This document shows positions 1 to 10,049 of a DNA stretch of 64,000 nt, piece by piece. This DNA is from Streptomyces sp. NBC_01353 (GTDB lineage: Bacteria; Actinomycetota; Actinomycetes; Streptomycetales; Streptomycetaceae). A program made the position numbers and the translations under genes. The stretch spans positions 2,232,001-2,296,000 of the forward strand of contig NZ_CP108352.1 of the NCBI RefSeq assembly GCF_036237275.1, in the 5' to 3' direction. The notes beneath the pieces are model-generated. The model did no database searches. It saw only the letters and a list, made by a program, of their open reading frames with translations, and was not told the origin of the DNA. Every line of letters starts with the position of its first letter. Positions within the stretch are counted from its first letter, which is position 1.

Positions 1-3000
1 TCGTACTGGAACGTGGTTCCGGCGCCCTTGACGGTCTGGCTGATGACGTTGGCGTTGTCGTCGTGGATGTACGTCTCCGTGCCGGCGCCGTTGCCCGTCT
101 TGACCGACTTGGTGAGCCGGTCGGCCGGGTCGTAGGTGAAGTCGGTCGTGGAGTCGAGGTACGCCGAGCGGTTGTCGGCGTTCATCTTCTTCGCGACGTC
201 CTGCGCCTTGTTGCCGTTGGCGTCGTAGGCGTAGGTGTGGGAGGCGACCAGTGTGGTGCCGTCGGCCTTCTTCTCCGTCGTCGACTTCAGCGCGGCGTCG
301 AGGAAGTAGGTGTAGTCGATGGTGTTGCCGTTGGCCTTGGTCTCCTTCAGCTTCTGACCGCGGTCCGTGTACGTGTACGAGGTGACCTTGGGGGTGCTGT
401 CCGTCGCGGACTTGCCGACGGACACCGTCTTGACCTTCTCCCGCAGGTCGTAGGTGTACTTGGAGAACTGGCTGGGGTGGGCGACCGTCTCCGACTGCCC
501 ATTGGCGTCGTACGTGTACGACGTCGCCTTCTTCTCCACGCCGGACAGCGACTCCGTCACCTTCCGGACCTGGTTGAGGTCGGTGTAGGCGATGGCGTAG
601 GCGTCGACCTTCGCCCCGGACGACGTGTCGTCGATCGACGTCAGGTTGCCGTTGACGTCGTAGACGTAGGTGAAGGTCCGCTTCTCGGTGTCGGTCTCCG
701 CGGAGTTGTCACGGACCAGCTTGACACCGTCCGCGACCACGACGCCGGAGCTGTTCTGCTCCAGCTTCACCTTGGTGTCCTCGCCCTGCTTGAGGGCGTA
801 GTTGCCGAGGCTGACCCAGGTGCCGCTGCCGGCGTTCTGGTCCTTCGTGACCGCCGGTTCGGTGGTCGTGCCGTGCGAGAGCGTGTACTTCGCGGCCGTG
901 GCGGCCCCGGTCACCTTCGGGTACCTCACGTACGCGGTGTACGTGCCGTCCTTCGGGATGTCGAGCGTCCACGTGAAGGTGTCCGTGCCCGTGCCGGCCG
1001 CGTGGGTGCGGTGGTCGTAGCCCTGCTGCCCGGTGATGTCCCCGGTGGCCCAGGTGCCCGTGGCGGAGGTGTGCTGGGTGTCGGAGTTGTCCACCAGGGC
1101 GACCGACTTGCCCACCGGAACACCGTCGTCGGAGCGGGACTTGACCTTTCCGTCGGGGTGGAACGACCACGTCATCGTGCGGTTGGAGGAGCCGCCCGCC
1201 GACGTCAGAGTCCTGACCGTCTGCTGGCCCACGTCGTTGTAGTCGTAGGTGGCGGAGATGTCCCACGGGTCCGTGGAGCTCTTCGTCCAGCCGTTGTCGA
1301 AGTAGGTGAACTCCGTGTCGTTGCGGACCGTCTGCCCCTCGGAGGGCGGCATCGAGGTCTTCGCGACCCGGCCCGCGGCGTCGTACACGGTCTCGGTGTA
1401 GACGTTGGGGTCGTTGTGGCGGGAGTCCGCCGGGTCGTACGGCTGGTACTGGCGCTTGGGCCGGTTCAGCGCGTCGTACTCGGTACGGGCGGTGAACGCC
1501 GTGGTCGTCCCCGCCTCGACGGCGCGCGGGGTGATCACCTTGGTGGTGTTGCCGACCTGGTCGTAGTCGTACCGGGTCGTGCGGTAGATGATCGGCGAGG
1601 TGCCGCTGCGCGGGACCTTGACCTCGGTCTGCTTGCCGCGCTCGTCGTAGCTGACGAGCGTCGTGTTGTTCTCGGCGTCCGTCGTGGAGACGACGAGGGA
1701 GTCCTTGTCGTAGGCCTTCCTGGTGGTCTTGCCGGCAGCGTCCGTGACCGTGGTGACCCGGTGGTTCAGGTCGTAGGCGGTCAGGGTGGTGTAGTCGGCC
1801 GTGTCGGCCGTGAGGTTCTTCTTCGGGTCGACGACCTTGGTCGTGTTGCCGACGTTGTCGTACTCGTAGCTGACCTTGTCCCCGTTCGCGTTGGTGACGG
1901 AGGTGAGCTGGTAGATCTCGTTGTAGTAGTTGGTCGTGACGAAGTCCGTCGCGTCCGCCGTGGTCAGCGTGCCCTTCGGCTCGGTCGTCGTCTTGAGGTT
2001 GCCGACCTTGTCGTAGGTGTACGTCGTCTTCCGCTCGTCCGGCGTCGTGGTGTACTTCGGGGTGGTCGCCGAGATCGTCTGGTCGGCAGCGTCGTACACC
2101 GCGGTGGACACCGCGCCGTTGGGCGCCGTCGACGTGGTGACGTTGTCGTTGGCGTCGTACACGGGCGCCGGTGCGCTGATCAGGTCACCTGTGGCCTGGT
2201 CCTTGGGCTCGGTCTTGACCAGCGGACGACCGAACGTGTCGTACGTCTGCGTGATCTTCTTGCCCAGCGCGTCGGTGATCTCGGTGACCTGACCACGCTC
2301 GTCGTAGACGAACGAGGACGACTTGGTCAGCGCGTCGGTCATCGTCCTCGGGAAGCCCGTAGGCCCGAAGTCGCTGTTCGTGTCCGTGTTGCCGTTGGCG
2401 TCGGTCGCCCTGGTCAGGTTGCCGTACGCGTCGTACTCGTACGACGTGGTGTAGTCACCGGCCGTCGTCGTGGCGACGCCCTTGGGGTCGGTGACCGTCT
2501 TCAGGTTGCCGAAGGTGTCATAGCCGAACTGCCACTTCCGGCCCTCGGGTGAGGTCTTGGTGAAGAGGTCGGCCGAGTAGCCGTCGGCACGCGTCTGGTA
2601 GGCGTACCGGGTGGAGTTCGCCGGGTAGGTGCCCGGGGCGCAGTCCGAGGTGGGCGGCACGCCCACCTTGTTGTTCTCCGCGTCACGCTTCCAGAGTGGG
2701 TAGCCCGTCCTCTGGTCGTAGCAGTACGCGGTCTTGGCGCCGTTGTTCTCCTCCATGTACGTGACGTTGTTGTCCGCGTCCCACGCCAGCTTCATCGACT
2801 GCGACTTGGCGTTCGTCGACTGGACGGCGCGGCCGAAGTCGTCGGTGACGTAGTCGGAGGCACGCGATTCGGCGTCGGTGACCTTCGTGTCGGTGAACTT
2901 GACGTTGCCGGCGTTCACCGCGTACGTGAAGCCCGTCGTGCCCTGGAGACGGTCGGTGATCGTCTTGGTCCACCAGTGGTACTTCGGGTCGTCCCCGGTC

Positions 3001-6000
3001 TGCGGGTAGTTGTACGCCAGCGACGTGGCGTTGCCGCGCGGGTCGGTGGCCTTGACGAGCTTGACGTTCTTGTTGCCCTGGGTGGCGTCGTACTCGAAGC
3101 CGAACACCTTCGGCTGGGCGGAGCCCGCACCGTCGGTGACCTTGGTCAGAAGACCCTTGTCGGAGTACTCGAAGGTGACCTTGCGGCCCGAGATGTCGGT
3201 CATCGACTTGATGTGGTCGATGATCTTCGGATTGGAGCTGTCGGCCTTGGAGTAGTACTCGACGGTCAGCGACTGGCGCCCGGCCGGGTCGGTGATGTAC
3301 TTGAGGAACTTGGTCGGCTTGTTGTTCGACTTCCGTTCCTCGTAGGTGTACGTCTGCGTGTTGCCGTTCTTCTCGACCAGCGACGTCAGGTAGCCGTCGC
3401 AGCCGAACACGAACCGGGTGCCGTCCGGACGGGTCATCGTCCAGGCGTCCGGGATCGGGTCCTTGAGCGGCGTGCAGTCCAGACCGGGCTTCGCCGCAAG
3501 CTTGTAGTGGACTCCCGCGGGGGCCTTCCAGGAGCCGTCGGGCTGCTCGCGGAAGACGTGGGTCGTGCCGTCGCCGTCCGGGAGCCTGATCTCGGTCGGG
3601 TGCGGCTTGGGGTGGAACTCCAGCGGCGCGCCGAGCCGGATGGGTCCGGCGGCCTGGAAGGACCAGCCGGGTCCGGAGACCGTGTCGGAGGTGTCGAGGC
3701 TGTTGTACGCGAACCGGGCGAACGTGGTGACACCGCGGCCGGGGTTGGTGAACGCGTTGTACTGCCAGACGGTGTTGCCGGCCGCCAGGTTGTTCATGAC
3801 GGTCGAGCCGGCGCCGGTGTTCTTGCCCGAGTAGACGTAGAACTTCTCCATGCCGAGCTGGTTGGAGGTCGGGTCCTCCACCGCCACGTTCTGCTTCAGG
3901 CCGGGGATTCCGGCCGTGCCCGACGTCCAGGTACCGGCCGTCTTGTTGTAGACGTCCCAGGTCAGGACGTAGTCGGTGCGCTTGTTGCCGTTGTCCGAGT
4001 TGATCGGGGTCCTGACGACCGCCTGGAGGTTCGCCGAGGCACCCGGGGCGACATTGCCGGGCAGCGCCGTCTGGACCTGGTTGCCGCCGTTGGTGACGTC
4101 CGTACCGTCGGGCAGGGCCCACTTGTAGGTGAGGACGTGATCGGCCGCGTTCCAGGAGGAAGCGGTGGTGTTGGTGAGGGTGAAGTCGACCGTGTAGTCG
4201 GTGTTCGGGGTCATGCGCGCAGGCGTCTGCGGCGCGTAGTACGTCGACTCGGTCGTCGAGTCGATGTAGGTGACCACGATCCTGGGCCGGAGGCGCTGCT
4301 CGGTGCCCTCGGAGGACAGGAACAGGGTCCGCTCCTGCGAGGCTGCCTCGTCCGCCATCTTGACGACCACGCCCTGCTGGGAGGACGGGGTGGTCACCCA
4401 GGACTGCGCGAGCGAGGTGACGTTCCAGTCGTGGCGGGCCGGGTCGTTGGTCTTCGCCCCGGTGTCGGCCGTCACCGCGCCGAAGTCACCGCCCGCGGTG
4501 GTCCAGTTCGTGCTCGCGTTGGCCTTGACCCAGGTCGCGGTGGCCTCGTCGAAGTCGCGCGTCAGCGGCCGCAGCTGGTAGACGGCCCCCGTGGTGTCCT
4601 GGGCGGTCTGCGTGCTCCACAGCCGCACGTTCGCATCCAGCACCCGGGCCGTGGCGGGGATGCCGAGGGCCGGGAACTTCAGCAGGGCGCGGGTGTCGCC
4701 GTAGGTCGCGGAGTTGTTGCCGACCGACAGCCAGTTCTTCGGGCCGCCGTCGTCGATCGTGTCGTGCGTGAGCGTGGTGCGGGCCGAGGACAGGGTGGTG
4801 TCCTGCGACGCGGCGAACACCTTCGTCGTACGGCCCGCCTTCGGCAGCCGTACCAGCTGCGTCGGCGCACCGACGACCTGCCCGTCCTTCGTCTTGACCG
4901 CGACCATGTAGTAGTACGCGCGGCCGAACGGATCGGGGTCGTCCGCCTTCGTCGGCACGCCCGTGGTGTCCGTGAACGCCGTCACTGTGGAAGCGACGGG
5001 CGAGACGAGCGTGGCGGCGGAAGGAGTGAAGGTCTGGTTGATGGAGCGGTGGACCTGGTACTCGACGATGTCGTCGGCGGTCCCGATCGGGTCCCGGTCC
5101 TGGTACGCCGACCAGGACAGCTCCGCGCCCGTGTCGTGGATCGTGGTCGGGGCGGCGAGGTCGACGCCCTGGCGGCCGAAGGTCAGCACCAGACGGGGGT
5201 AGTTGGCCGTCTCGCCGCCGTACCCGAACTCGCTGCCCTCGTAGCGCGGACCGCCCTTGGGGCCGTTCGCGCTCTCGTCGCCGGCCTTGATCACGAAGCC
5301 GTTGTTGACGTACGCGCCGTCGATCCAGGACTGGACGGTCTTGGTCACCGGGAAGGAGTGCCAGGTGTTCAGCTCGCCCGGCTGCTTGGTGACCACGCCG
5401 CCCTTGGTGAACCGGACCGCGTCCGCGATCACCGAGGTGGTCGTCGACGCAGGACCGTCACCGAGGACGATCTTGCCCAGGGTGCCCGCCTTGAACGGGT
5501 GGGAGCCCAGCGTCTTCCACACGCCGCCCGTGCCCGCCTGCTGATTGACCGTGTACGCCTTCGTCCCGCCGTCGTACGTGACGGTGTACGGGGCGTTGGT
5601 GGCGCGGTCCGAGGCCGGGACGTTGTGCGTCTCGACCTGATAGGTGCCGTCCTCGGGGAGGCTCGGCTGCCAGGTGTACGTGTCACCTGTGACCGAGTCC
5701 TTGTTGTACAGGTAGTCCTGGTTGACCGCGTACTGCGTGTACGCCGTGTTCCCCGACGCGGGCCAGGCGCCGACCGCGGCCGTCCGCCCGGCGTCGCCGT
5801 CGTCGACCACGACCGCCGTGCCCGACAGCTCGCCGGTGATGGCATTGGCGCTGTTCCAGGTGGCCTGGTCCTCGGTCCAGGACTGGGTCGCGCGGTGCGC
5901 CTCCAGCTGGACCTCGGTGTCGCCGGTGGTGTGGGTCTGGTCGTAGTACAGCTTCAGATCGGCCGAGTCCAGCTTGGTGCCGGTCGGGACGCCGGTGATC

Positions 6001-7091
6001 GGGAACCTCAGCAGGGCGCGCGAGGCCCCGGTGCTGGTGTTGCCGACCGACAGCCGCCAGTTGTCGTCGTAGTTCGTGCTCGGACCGTCCGACGAGATCA
6101 TGACGTCCTGCGCCGTCGTCGGCGTCGGAGCGATCGAGATCGTCGGATCGACCGTCACGGGGTACTGCCGCTCCGGCGCGGCCAGCCACTTCGCGTCGGG
6201 CGTGACCGTCAGCTTCCAGCCCTTGCCGGCCCTGGTGAGCTTCTGGGTGACCGTCTTGCTGTACGCGAACCCGTACGGCGACCGGGCGTCCTTCTGGGCG
6301 TCCGTCATGAACGCCGCGGGGATCACCAGTACCGGATTCGCAGCCTCGCCGTAGAAGGAGACCGAACCGTCCTTGCCCGGCTTCGGCGTCAGCCCGCCGG
6401 CGTCCAGCGTGAAGGTGAAGGAGACCGGGCCCGTGGGCCTCCGGTCCAGGACTATGTTCTCCTTCACCCGGCCCGGACCGACCTGGTACGAAAGGTCCGC
6501 ACCGGCCACGGCGTCCTTGTACGTGACGGTGTCGCCCTTGGCGACGGGGGCGAGCTTTCCCGCACCCTCGAGACCCAGGGTCACGGCATGCCCGTCACCG
6601 GCCTCGAACCGCAGCAGCTTGCGAGCGTCCGACCCGAACCAACTACGGGCGGCATTCGTCGTGTTGACGAAATCGAAGCCTTCGGCGCCGGTCGGGGTGA
6701 CCGTCGGGTCGATGTCCTTCCAGGACTTCCCCGCCCGATACCCGGTCGGCACCGCTGACACCTCGGCCTGCACCCGGCCGTCGGAGAGTTTCCAGTACCG
6801 GGCGTTCGCCGTGCGACTGCCCGTCAGTTCGGCAACGCGCTTCGCTTTTCCGGCCGCTGTGCCCTTCGGCAACTTCTCGCGGCTCGGCAGCACCGGAGTT
6901 CCCCCGGTCGACGGCTCGTCCGGCCCGTCCGACTCGCCCTCGTCCTCCGAGAACCAGCCCGCGAAGGCATCGACGATACCCTCGCCGCTATCACTTGAAG
7001 CCGGTGCCGCATAAGCGACTTGTGGCAGCATGGTTCCGACGACCGCCGAAACCACGAGGCAGGCTATCGCCCGCCCGTATCTCGCTTTCAC
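1..7091 (-). CDS. Giant secreted RHS/YD-repeat protein, C-terminus beyond the window
   Basis: The reading frame is open from a GTG at 7091 to the left edge (about 2,363 residues), so stop and C-terminus are not seen. The GTG follows an AAGGGA ribosome site and begins a signal peptide ending near AYAAP (residues 1-30). From N to C I read: a low-complexity linker; two DNRLRE-type domains (about residues 340-415 and 760-945) separated by a golvesin/xanthan-lyase-like beta domain (about 447-560) and an FN3-like stretch (about 650-740); then YD repeats (motifs such as YDANGN, YDAAGR, YDERG) from about residue 1230 onward. A second golvesin-like domain (about 2000-2130) interrupts the YD repeats. 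RHS proteins form a shell around a C-terminal toxin or other effector; that part lies outside the window, so toxin activity is inferred only from the family. Confidence 0.9.
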   Translation of the reverse strand, partial: MKARYGRAIACLVVSAVVGTMLPQVAYAAPASSDSGEGIVDAFAGWFSEDEGESDGPDEPSTGGTPVLPSREKLPKGTAAGKAKRVAELTGSRTANARYWKLSDGRVQAEVSAVPTGYRAGKSWKDIDPTVTPTGAEGFDFVNTTNAARSWFGSDARKLLRFEAGDGHAVTLGLEGAGKLAPVAKGDTVTYKDAVAGADLSYQVGPGRVKENIVLDRRPTGPVSFTFTLDAGGLTPKPGKDGSVSFYGEAANPVLVIPAAFMTDAQKDARSPYGFAYSKTVTQKLTRAGKGWKLTVTPDAKWLAAPERQYPVTVDPTISIAPTPTTAQDVMISSDGPSTNYDDNWRLSVGNTSTGASRALLRFPITGVPTGTKLDSADLKLYYDQTHTTGDTEVQLEAHRATQSWTEDQATWNSANAITGELSGTAVVVDDGDAGRTAAVGAWPASGNTAYTQYAVNQDYLYNKDSVTGDTYTWQPSLPEDGTYQVETHNVPASDRATNAPYTVTYDGGTKAYTVNQQAGTGGVWKTLGSHPFKAGTLGKIVLGDGPASTTTSVIADAVRFTKGGVVTKQPGELNTWHSFPVTKTVQSWIDGAYVNNGFVIKAGDESANGPKGGPRYEGSEFGYGGETANYPRLVLTFGRQGVDLAAPTTIHDTGAELSWSAYQDRDPIGTADDIVEYQVHRSINQTFTPSAATLVSPVASTVTAFTDTTGVPTKADDPDPFGRAYYYMVAVKTKDGQVVGAPTQLVRLPKAGRTTKVFAASQDTTLSSARTTLTHDTIDDGGPKNWLSVGNNSATYGDTRALLKFPALGIPATARVLDANVRLWSTQTAQDTTGAVYQLRPLTRDFDEATATWVKANASTNWTTAGGDFGAVTADTGAKTNDPARHDWNVTSLAQSWVTTPSSQQGVVVKMADEAASQERTLFLSSEGTEQRLRPRIVVTYIDSTTESTYYAPQTPARMTPNTDYTVDFTLTNTTASSWNAADHVLTYKWALPDGTDVTNGGNQVQTALPGNVAPGASANLQAVVRTPINSDNGNKRTDYVLTWDVYNKTAGTWTSGTAGIPGLKQNVAVEDPTSNQLGMEKFYVYSGKNTGAGSTVMNNLAAGNTVWQYNAFTNPGRGVTTFARFAYNSLDTSDTVSGPGWSFQAAGPIRLGAPLEFHPKPHPTEIRLPDGDGTTHVFREQPDGSWKAPAGVHYKLAAKPGLDCTPLKDPIPDAWTMTRPDGTRFVFGCDGYLTSLVEKNGNTQTYTYEERKSNNKPTKFLKYITDPAGRQSLTVEYYSKADSSNPKIIDHIKSMTDISGRKVTFEYSDKGLLTKVTDGAGSAQPKVFGFEYDATQGNKNVKLVKATDPRGNATSLAYNYPQTGDDPKYHWWTKTITDRLQGTTGFTYAVNAGNVKFTDTKVTDAESRASDYVTDDFGRAVQSTNAKSQSMKLAWDADNNVTYMEENNGAKTAYCYDQRTGYPLWKRDAENNKVGVPPTSDCAPGTYPANSTRYAYQTRADGYSADLFTKTSPEGRKWQFGYDTFGNLKTVTDPKGVATTTAGDYTTSYEYDAYGNLTRATDANGNTDTNSDFGPTGFPRTMTDALTKSSSFVYDERGQVTEITDALGKKITQTYDTFGRPLVKTEPKDQATGDLISAPAPVYDANDNVTTSTAPNGAVSTAVYDAADQTISATTPKYTTTPDERKTTYTYDKVGNLKTTTEPKGTLTTADATDFVTTNYYNEIYQLTSVTNANGDKVSYEYDNVGNTTKVVDPKKNLTADTADYTTLTAYDLNHRVTTVTDAAGKTTRKAYDKDSLVVSTTDAENNTTLVSYDERGKQTEVKVPRSGTSPIIYRTTRYDYDQVGNTTKVITPRAVEAGTTTAFTARTEYDALNRPKRQYQPYDPADSRHNDPNVYTETVYDAAGRVAKTSMPPSEGQTVRNDTEFTYFDNGWTKSSTDPWDISATYDYNDVGQQTVRTLTSAGGSSNRTMTWSFHPDGKVKSRSDDGVPVGKSVALVDNSDTQHTSATGTWATGDITGQQGYDHRTHAAGTGTDTFTWTLDIPKDGTYTAYVRYPKVTGAATAAKYTLSHGTTTEPAVTKDQNAGSGTWVSLGNYALKQGEDTKVKLEQNSSGVVVADGVKLVRDNSAETDTEKRTFTYVYDVNGNLTSIDDTSSGAKVDAYAIAYTDLNQVRKVTESLSGVEKKATSYTYDANGQSETVAHPSQFSKYTYDLREKVKTVSVGKSATDSTPKVTSYTYTDRGQKLKETKANGNTIDYTYFLDAALKSTTEKKADGTTLVASHTYAYDANGNKAQDVAKKMNADNRSAYLDSTTDFTYDPADRLTKSVKTGNGAGTETYIHDDNANVISQTVKGAGTTFQY

Positions 7092-7202
7092 GCCATTCCC
7101 TTCATCGGCACCCATCCCGCGCGAGGCGGAAAAGGCGCACCGACGCGCGCCGGCGCGGGTACTCCGTCGCCGGTCACGGTGGACCTGACCTCGACCGGAG
7201 CA

Positions 7203-7545
7203 CCTCAGGACACGCCAAACCAGGCCACCTTCCACATACGGAAGGGTGGCCTCGCCGGAGGTGAGCCGATCGTGGCGGGAGGATCTTCAACACGGAGTTG
7301 ATGGTTCGTCAATCGATCACATATATAGGGCATTTCGCTGGGCCGGTTGTTGGCGATTGGCGGGCATCTCGCCCAACTTCTCCGTCGGCTGGCGTCCGTC
7401 GGATCCGATGGTGTGTGGCCCAGGCGAATTCGCGTCGACCGAAAGCGCGGCCATTCCGACGACAGCAGCGTCCGAGTGCCGGTACGTCCAACGCACCACC
7501 GTCACCGGGGCCTTCGGCCCGGCACGCGGCTCGGGGCACAGGCCG
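7203..7545 (+). pseudogene. Duplicated leader plus deleted remnant of the MmpS-like gene
   Basis: This stretch matches the upstream region and both ends of the gene at 10050-10562. The leader shares CAAACCAGGCCACC, CTCGCC.GAGGTGAGCCGATC and GGAGTTGATG with 9801-9900. Then comes the peptide GEFASTESAAIPTT, against GEFASTESAAMPTT in the intact copy. The frame then jumps directly to YVQRTTVTGAFG, the counterpart of HVQRATATGAFG near the C-terminus of the intact protein. About 130 codons, including the membrane anchor, are therefore missing, and the start ATG has become ATT. The rest of 7092-7699 shows no gene; it also carries the divergent promoter of the RHS gene. Confidence 0.7.
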
Positions 7546-7699
7546 CGGCCTCGGCGGACGGAAGAGCGCCCCTTGCCTCGGGTCGGCCACCCCCTCCCGT
7601 GACCGGCATCACACGTTCGGGCCGTGATGGATCCGGCACGAGAACCGCTTGATCATCCGGAGTACGTGGCCAGATCCAGGTAGGAGAAGGTGATGACGC

Positions 7700-8215
7700 A
7701 TGGACCGCGAAAACCGGAAGCTGTGTGCGGCCGACATGGGGCGCCACGCGTCCGAGTTCGTCGAGCGCGCCGCGGTCAGGTCTCGCCTGCCGCTGGACTA
7801 CAGCGTGACCAGCCTGCGTATCGTGGACCGGCTCATCGACGGGCTACGCCAGGGCGGCGGCGGCCGGGAGCGCGTGAACGGCGCGCTGACGGCGATCGGC
7901 GCGTATGTCGGTGAGGTGCTGGTGCGTGAGGCCGGAGCGGTGTGGGTGGATCTGCCACCGGAGCACCTCCTGCGTTCCGTCTTCGGCCACCCTGTCGGGG
8001 TGCGGATGCCTGACGGCCGGATGTGGAACCCGCTCGGCCGAACTGTGAATCGCTTCGAGGTCGGCCCGCAGGAATCTCTTCATACGTACTTCCTCACCCT
8101 GCACGGTCGGAGATCGCCCCGCACCCGAAGACGTGAGGGGGCATCGCCCACGGGGTGCCGACGACGACGAACTGACGGTCTGACAGGATTGCCGTACCCC
8201 GGTTCACGTCTATGA
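7700..8215 (+). CDS. Hypothetical protein, 171 aa
   Basis: I do not recognise the family. The ATG sits about 12 bases after a GGAGAAGG ribosome site. The first 130 residues look like a normal soluble globular protein, with a helical core around GAYVGEVLVREAGAVW and a block ending in ESLHTYFLTLHG. The last 35 residues are Arg-rich and low-complexity, so a frameshift near 8105 is possible: another frame there reads a short GEIAPHPKT followed by a stop. No signal peptide or membrane segment is seen. It precedes the sigma factor gene by 39 bases and may share its transcript. Confidence 0.6.
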   Translation: MDRENRKLCAADMGRHASEFVERAAVRSRLPLDYSVTSLRIVDRLIDGLRQGGGGRERVNGALTAIGAYVGEVLVREAGAVWVDLPPEHLLRSVFGHPVGVRMPDGRMWNPLGRTVNRFEVGPQESLHTYFLTLHGRRSPRTRRREGASPTGCRRRRTDGLTGLPYPGSRL

Positions 8216-8254
8216 CCGGGGGTTAGTTGTGCGTACGCAGGCCAAGGGGATCGT

Positions 8255-8836
8255 GTGGGCGAGGGGACGAGGCAGGCGTCCACTACGGCACTCGACTCGG
8301 AACTCGGCTTGGCAGTCGAGCGGGCGCAGGACGGCGATGAAGCAGCGTTCGCGAACGCCTACCGGATCGTCAACCCAGGGCTGCTCGGCTACCTGAGAGG
8401 AATCGTCGGCGAGGACGCCGAGGACGTGGCCTCCGAGGCGTGGCTGGAGATCGCCCGGGACCTCGGTCGGTTCCACGGTGACGGGCACGGCTTTCGCGGC
8501 TGGACCGTGACCATCGCCAGACACCGGGCGCTGGACCACCTCCGGCGGATGCGGTCACGGCCCCGCCCGGCCCGTCTCGACCCTGACGTCCTGTCACTGC
8601 CCGCCACCGGTGACACCGCCTCCGAGGCACTCGAGGCCCTCTCGACGGACCAGGTCCTCGCGCTCATCGAGGAGCTGCCGCGGGACCAGGCCGAAGCCGT
8701 GCTGTTGCGGGTCGTCGTAGGCCTCGACGGACCGACGGCCGCCCGGGTCCTCGGCAAACGTCCCGGTGCGGTACGGTCCGCCGCACACAGAGGACTGAGG
8801 CGGCTCGCGAAAGAACTGACGGAAAGAGGGAGGTAG
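8255..8836 (+). CDS. ECF-type RNA polymerase sigma factor
   Basis: This is a 193-residue sigma-70 family protein. Region 2 is visible at about residues 30-95 (AYRIVNPGLLGYLRGIVG, then DAEDVASEAWLEIARDL and FRGWTVTIARHRALDHLRR). Region 4 with its helix-turn-helix is at about 130-190 (ALIEELPRDQAEAVLLR through GKRPGAVRSAAHRGLRRL). It would direct RNA polymerase to a small regulon. The next gene begins 4 bases after its stop and encodes a single-pass membrane protein, the usual layout of a sigma/anti-sigma pair. The start is a GTG; no clear ribosome site precedes it, so the N-terminus is less certain. Confidence 0.9.
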   Translation: MGEGTRQASTTALDSELGLAVERAQDGDEAAFANAYRIVNPGLLGYLRGIVGEDAEDVASEAWLEIARDLGRFHGDGHGFRGWTVTIARHRALDHLRRMRSRPRPARLDPDVLSLPATGDTASEALEALSTDQVLALIEELPRDQAEAVLLRVVVGLDGPTAARVLGKRPGAVRSAAHRGLRRLAKELTERGR

Positions 8837-8840
8837 AGGA

Positions 8841-9557
8841 ATGACCGATGAACAGCGCGACGCCGCGCTGAAGCGATCCCTGCGCGCTACCCTGCTCGCG
8901 AGCTCGGCGGCCACGAGCGATGAGCCCGCAGGCCGGGAGGCTGAAGCGGGAGCCCTCGCCGCCTTCCGCGCCGCACGTGACGCCGGCCTGCATGGGTCCG
9001 GGCGAACGAGCCCCCGCGACGACTGGACTCCTTCCGCGCGACAGAGGAACCGCAGACATCCGTTGAAGACAGCCGTGGCCGCGCTGCTCGCGAGTGTGAC
9101 CCTGGGCGGCGTGGCGATCGCCGCAGGGGATCTGCCCGGCCCCTTCCCAGGCGCCCCCGCCCCGGCCCCGGAACCGCGCCGCAGCAGCTTCGCGCCTTCC
9201 ACGTCGCCCGCCATTCCGGAGAACGAGTCGACACTCGGAATCCCTGACCGAACCGACGGTCCTGTCGCGCCACCCACCTCGAAGGACCGCGACGTGCTGT
9301 GCCACGCAAATGAGAAGTCGGCGCACAAGGACAAGACAGGGGAGTCGAAGTCCTGGCGACGCCTTGTGAGAGCGGCCGGCGGCGAGGAGCATGTGCCCGC
9401 CTACTGCGGACAGGCCCACGGGCCGGGGCATGAAGCAGGCGCTGGGATCGCGTCCGAGAAGGGCAAGCGAGCCGCTTCTCCCCAGATCGATGCGAACAGT
9501 TCCGAACAGCCCAAACCGGCCCACCCTTTGGGAAAGCCGCGCCCCGACAAGCCCTGA
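8841..9557 (+). CDS. Membrane-anchored putative anti-sigma factor
   Basis: This 238-residue protein begins with a charged, likely cytoplasmic region (residues 1-72). One hydrophobic segment follows (about 73-95, KTAVAALLASVTLGGVAIAA), then a Pro/Ala-rich, presumably extracellular tail of about 140 residues. No HxxxCxxC zinc motif is seen. The role as the partner that holds the preceding sigma factor inactive is inferred from adjacency (4-base gap) and topology, not from a recognised domain. Two Cys residues in the outer part (DVLCHANE, PAYCGQ) could form a disulfide. Confidence 0.6.
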   Translation: MTDEQRDAALKRSLRATLLASSAATSDEPAGREAEAGALAAFRAARDAGLHGSGRTSPRDDWTPSARQRNRRHPLKTAVAALLASVTLGGVAIAAGDLPGPFPGAPAPAPEPRRSSFAPSTSPAIPENESTLGIPDRTDGPVAPPTSKDRDVLCHANEKSAHKDKTGESKSWRRLVRAAGGEEHVPAYCGQAHGPGHEAGAGIASEKGKRAASPQIDANSSEQPKPAHPLGKPRPDKP

Positions 9558-9800
9558 AGCCCCACGTGCGAAGTCGACCACCCGTCGCACCACGCGGGAG
9601 ATCCGCCTCACTCAAGCGCCTTCGGCGACCTTCGGATTGACGGCGTCGACAACCATGACCCCGGTTACGGGCTACCAGATGGCACCTCGCGGTGCCGTTT
9701 CCCACGTCTTCCCGTGTTCCAGGCACGATCCGGGTGTGCGATCCGGGTGTGCGATCCGCGACATCGTTCATAACGAGCTGAGCTCGTACTCGACCTGAAT

Positions 9801-10049
9801 TCCTCAGGGCATGGCAAACCAGGCCACCACCCATGCGTGGGAAGCGACCTCGCCAGAGGTGAGCCGATCACAGCCGGGGATTCTTGTTTCATGGAGTTGA
9901 TGCGTCGTCAACTGCACACGCAATTAGGGCATTCCGCTGACCGGACTGCGACGAATGGACTCGACTCGACCGATTTGACCGGTGTCTGGCATCGGTCGAT
10001 TCCGGTGGTGTATAACCCAGGCGAATTTGCGTCGACCGAAAGCGCGGCC
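9801..10049 (+). repeat. Second copy of the duplicated leader region
   Basis: This 250-base untranslated region upstream of the MmpS-like gene is a diverged copy of 7203-7440. Conserved blocks include CAAACCAGGCCACC, GAGGTGAGCCGATC, GGAGTTGATG, TAGGGCATT.CGCTG and GGCGAATT.GCGTCGACC. Such conservation outside the coding part suggests a duplicated promoter or leader. An open frame from 9837 runs into the gene, but I place the gene start at 10050. The remainder of 9558-9800 shows no gene. Confidence 0.6.

Noticed and set aside
63-2552. 829-residue open frame on the plus strand
   Set aside because: Also antisense to the RHS repeats; composition is typical of a GC-rich shadow frame.
2976-6758. 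1260-residue open frame on the plus strand, opposite the RHS gene
   Set aside because: It is a shadow: Val/Arg/Gly-rich with no family similarity, while the opposite strand reads a continuous RHS/YD-repeat protein.
7246-7602. Open frame as a complete 118-aa gene
   Set aside because: It joins duplicated leader sequence to fragments of the MmpS-like gene; better read as a deletion remnant.
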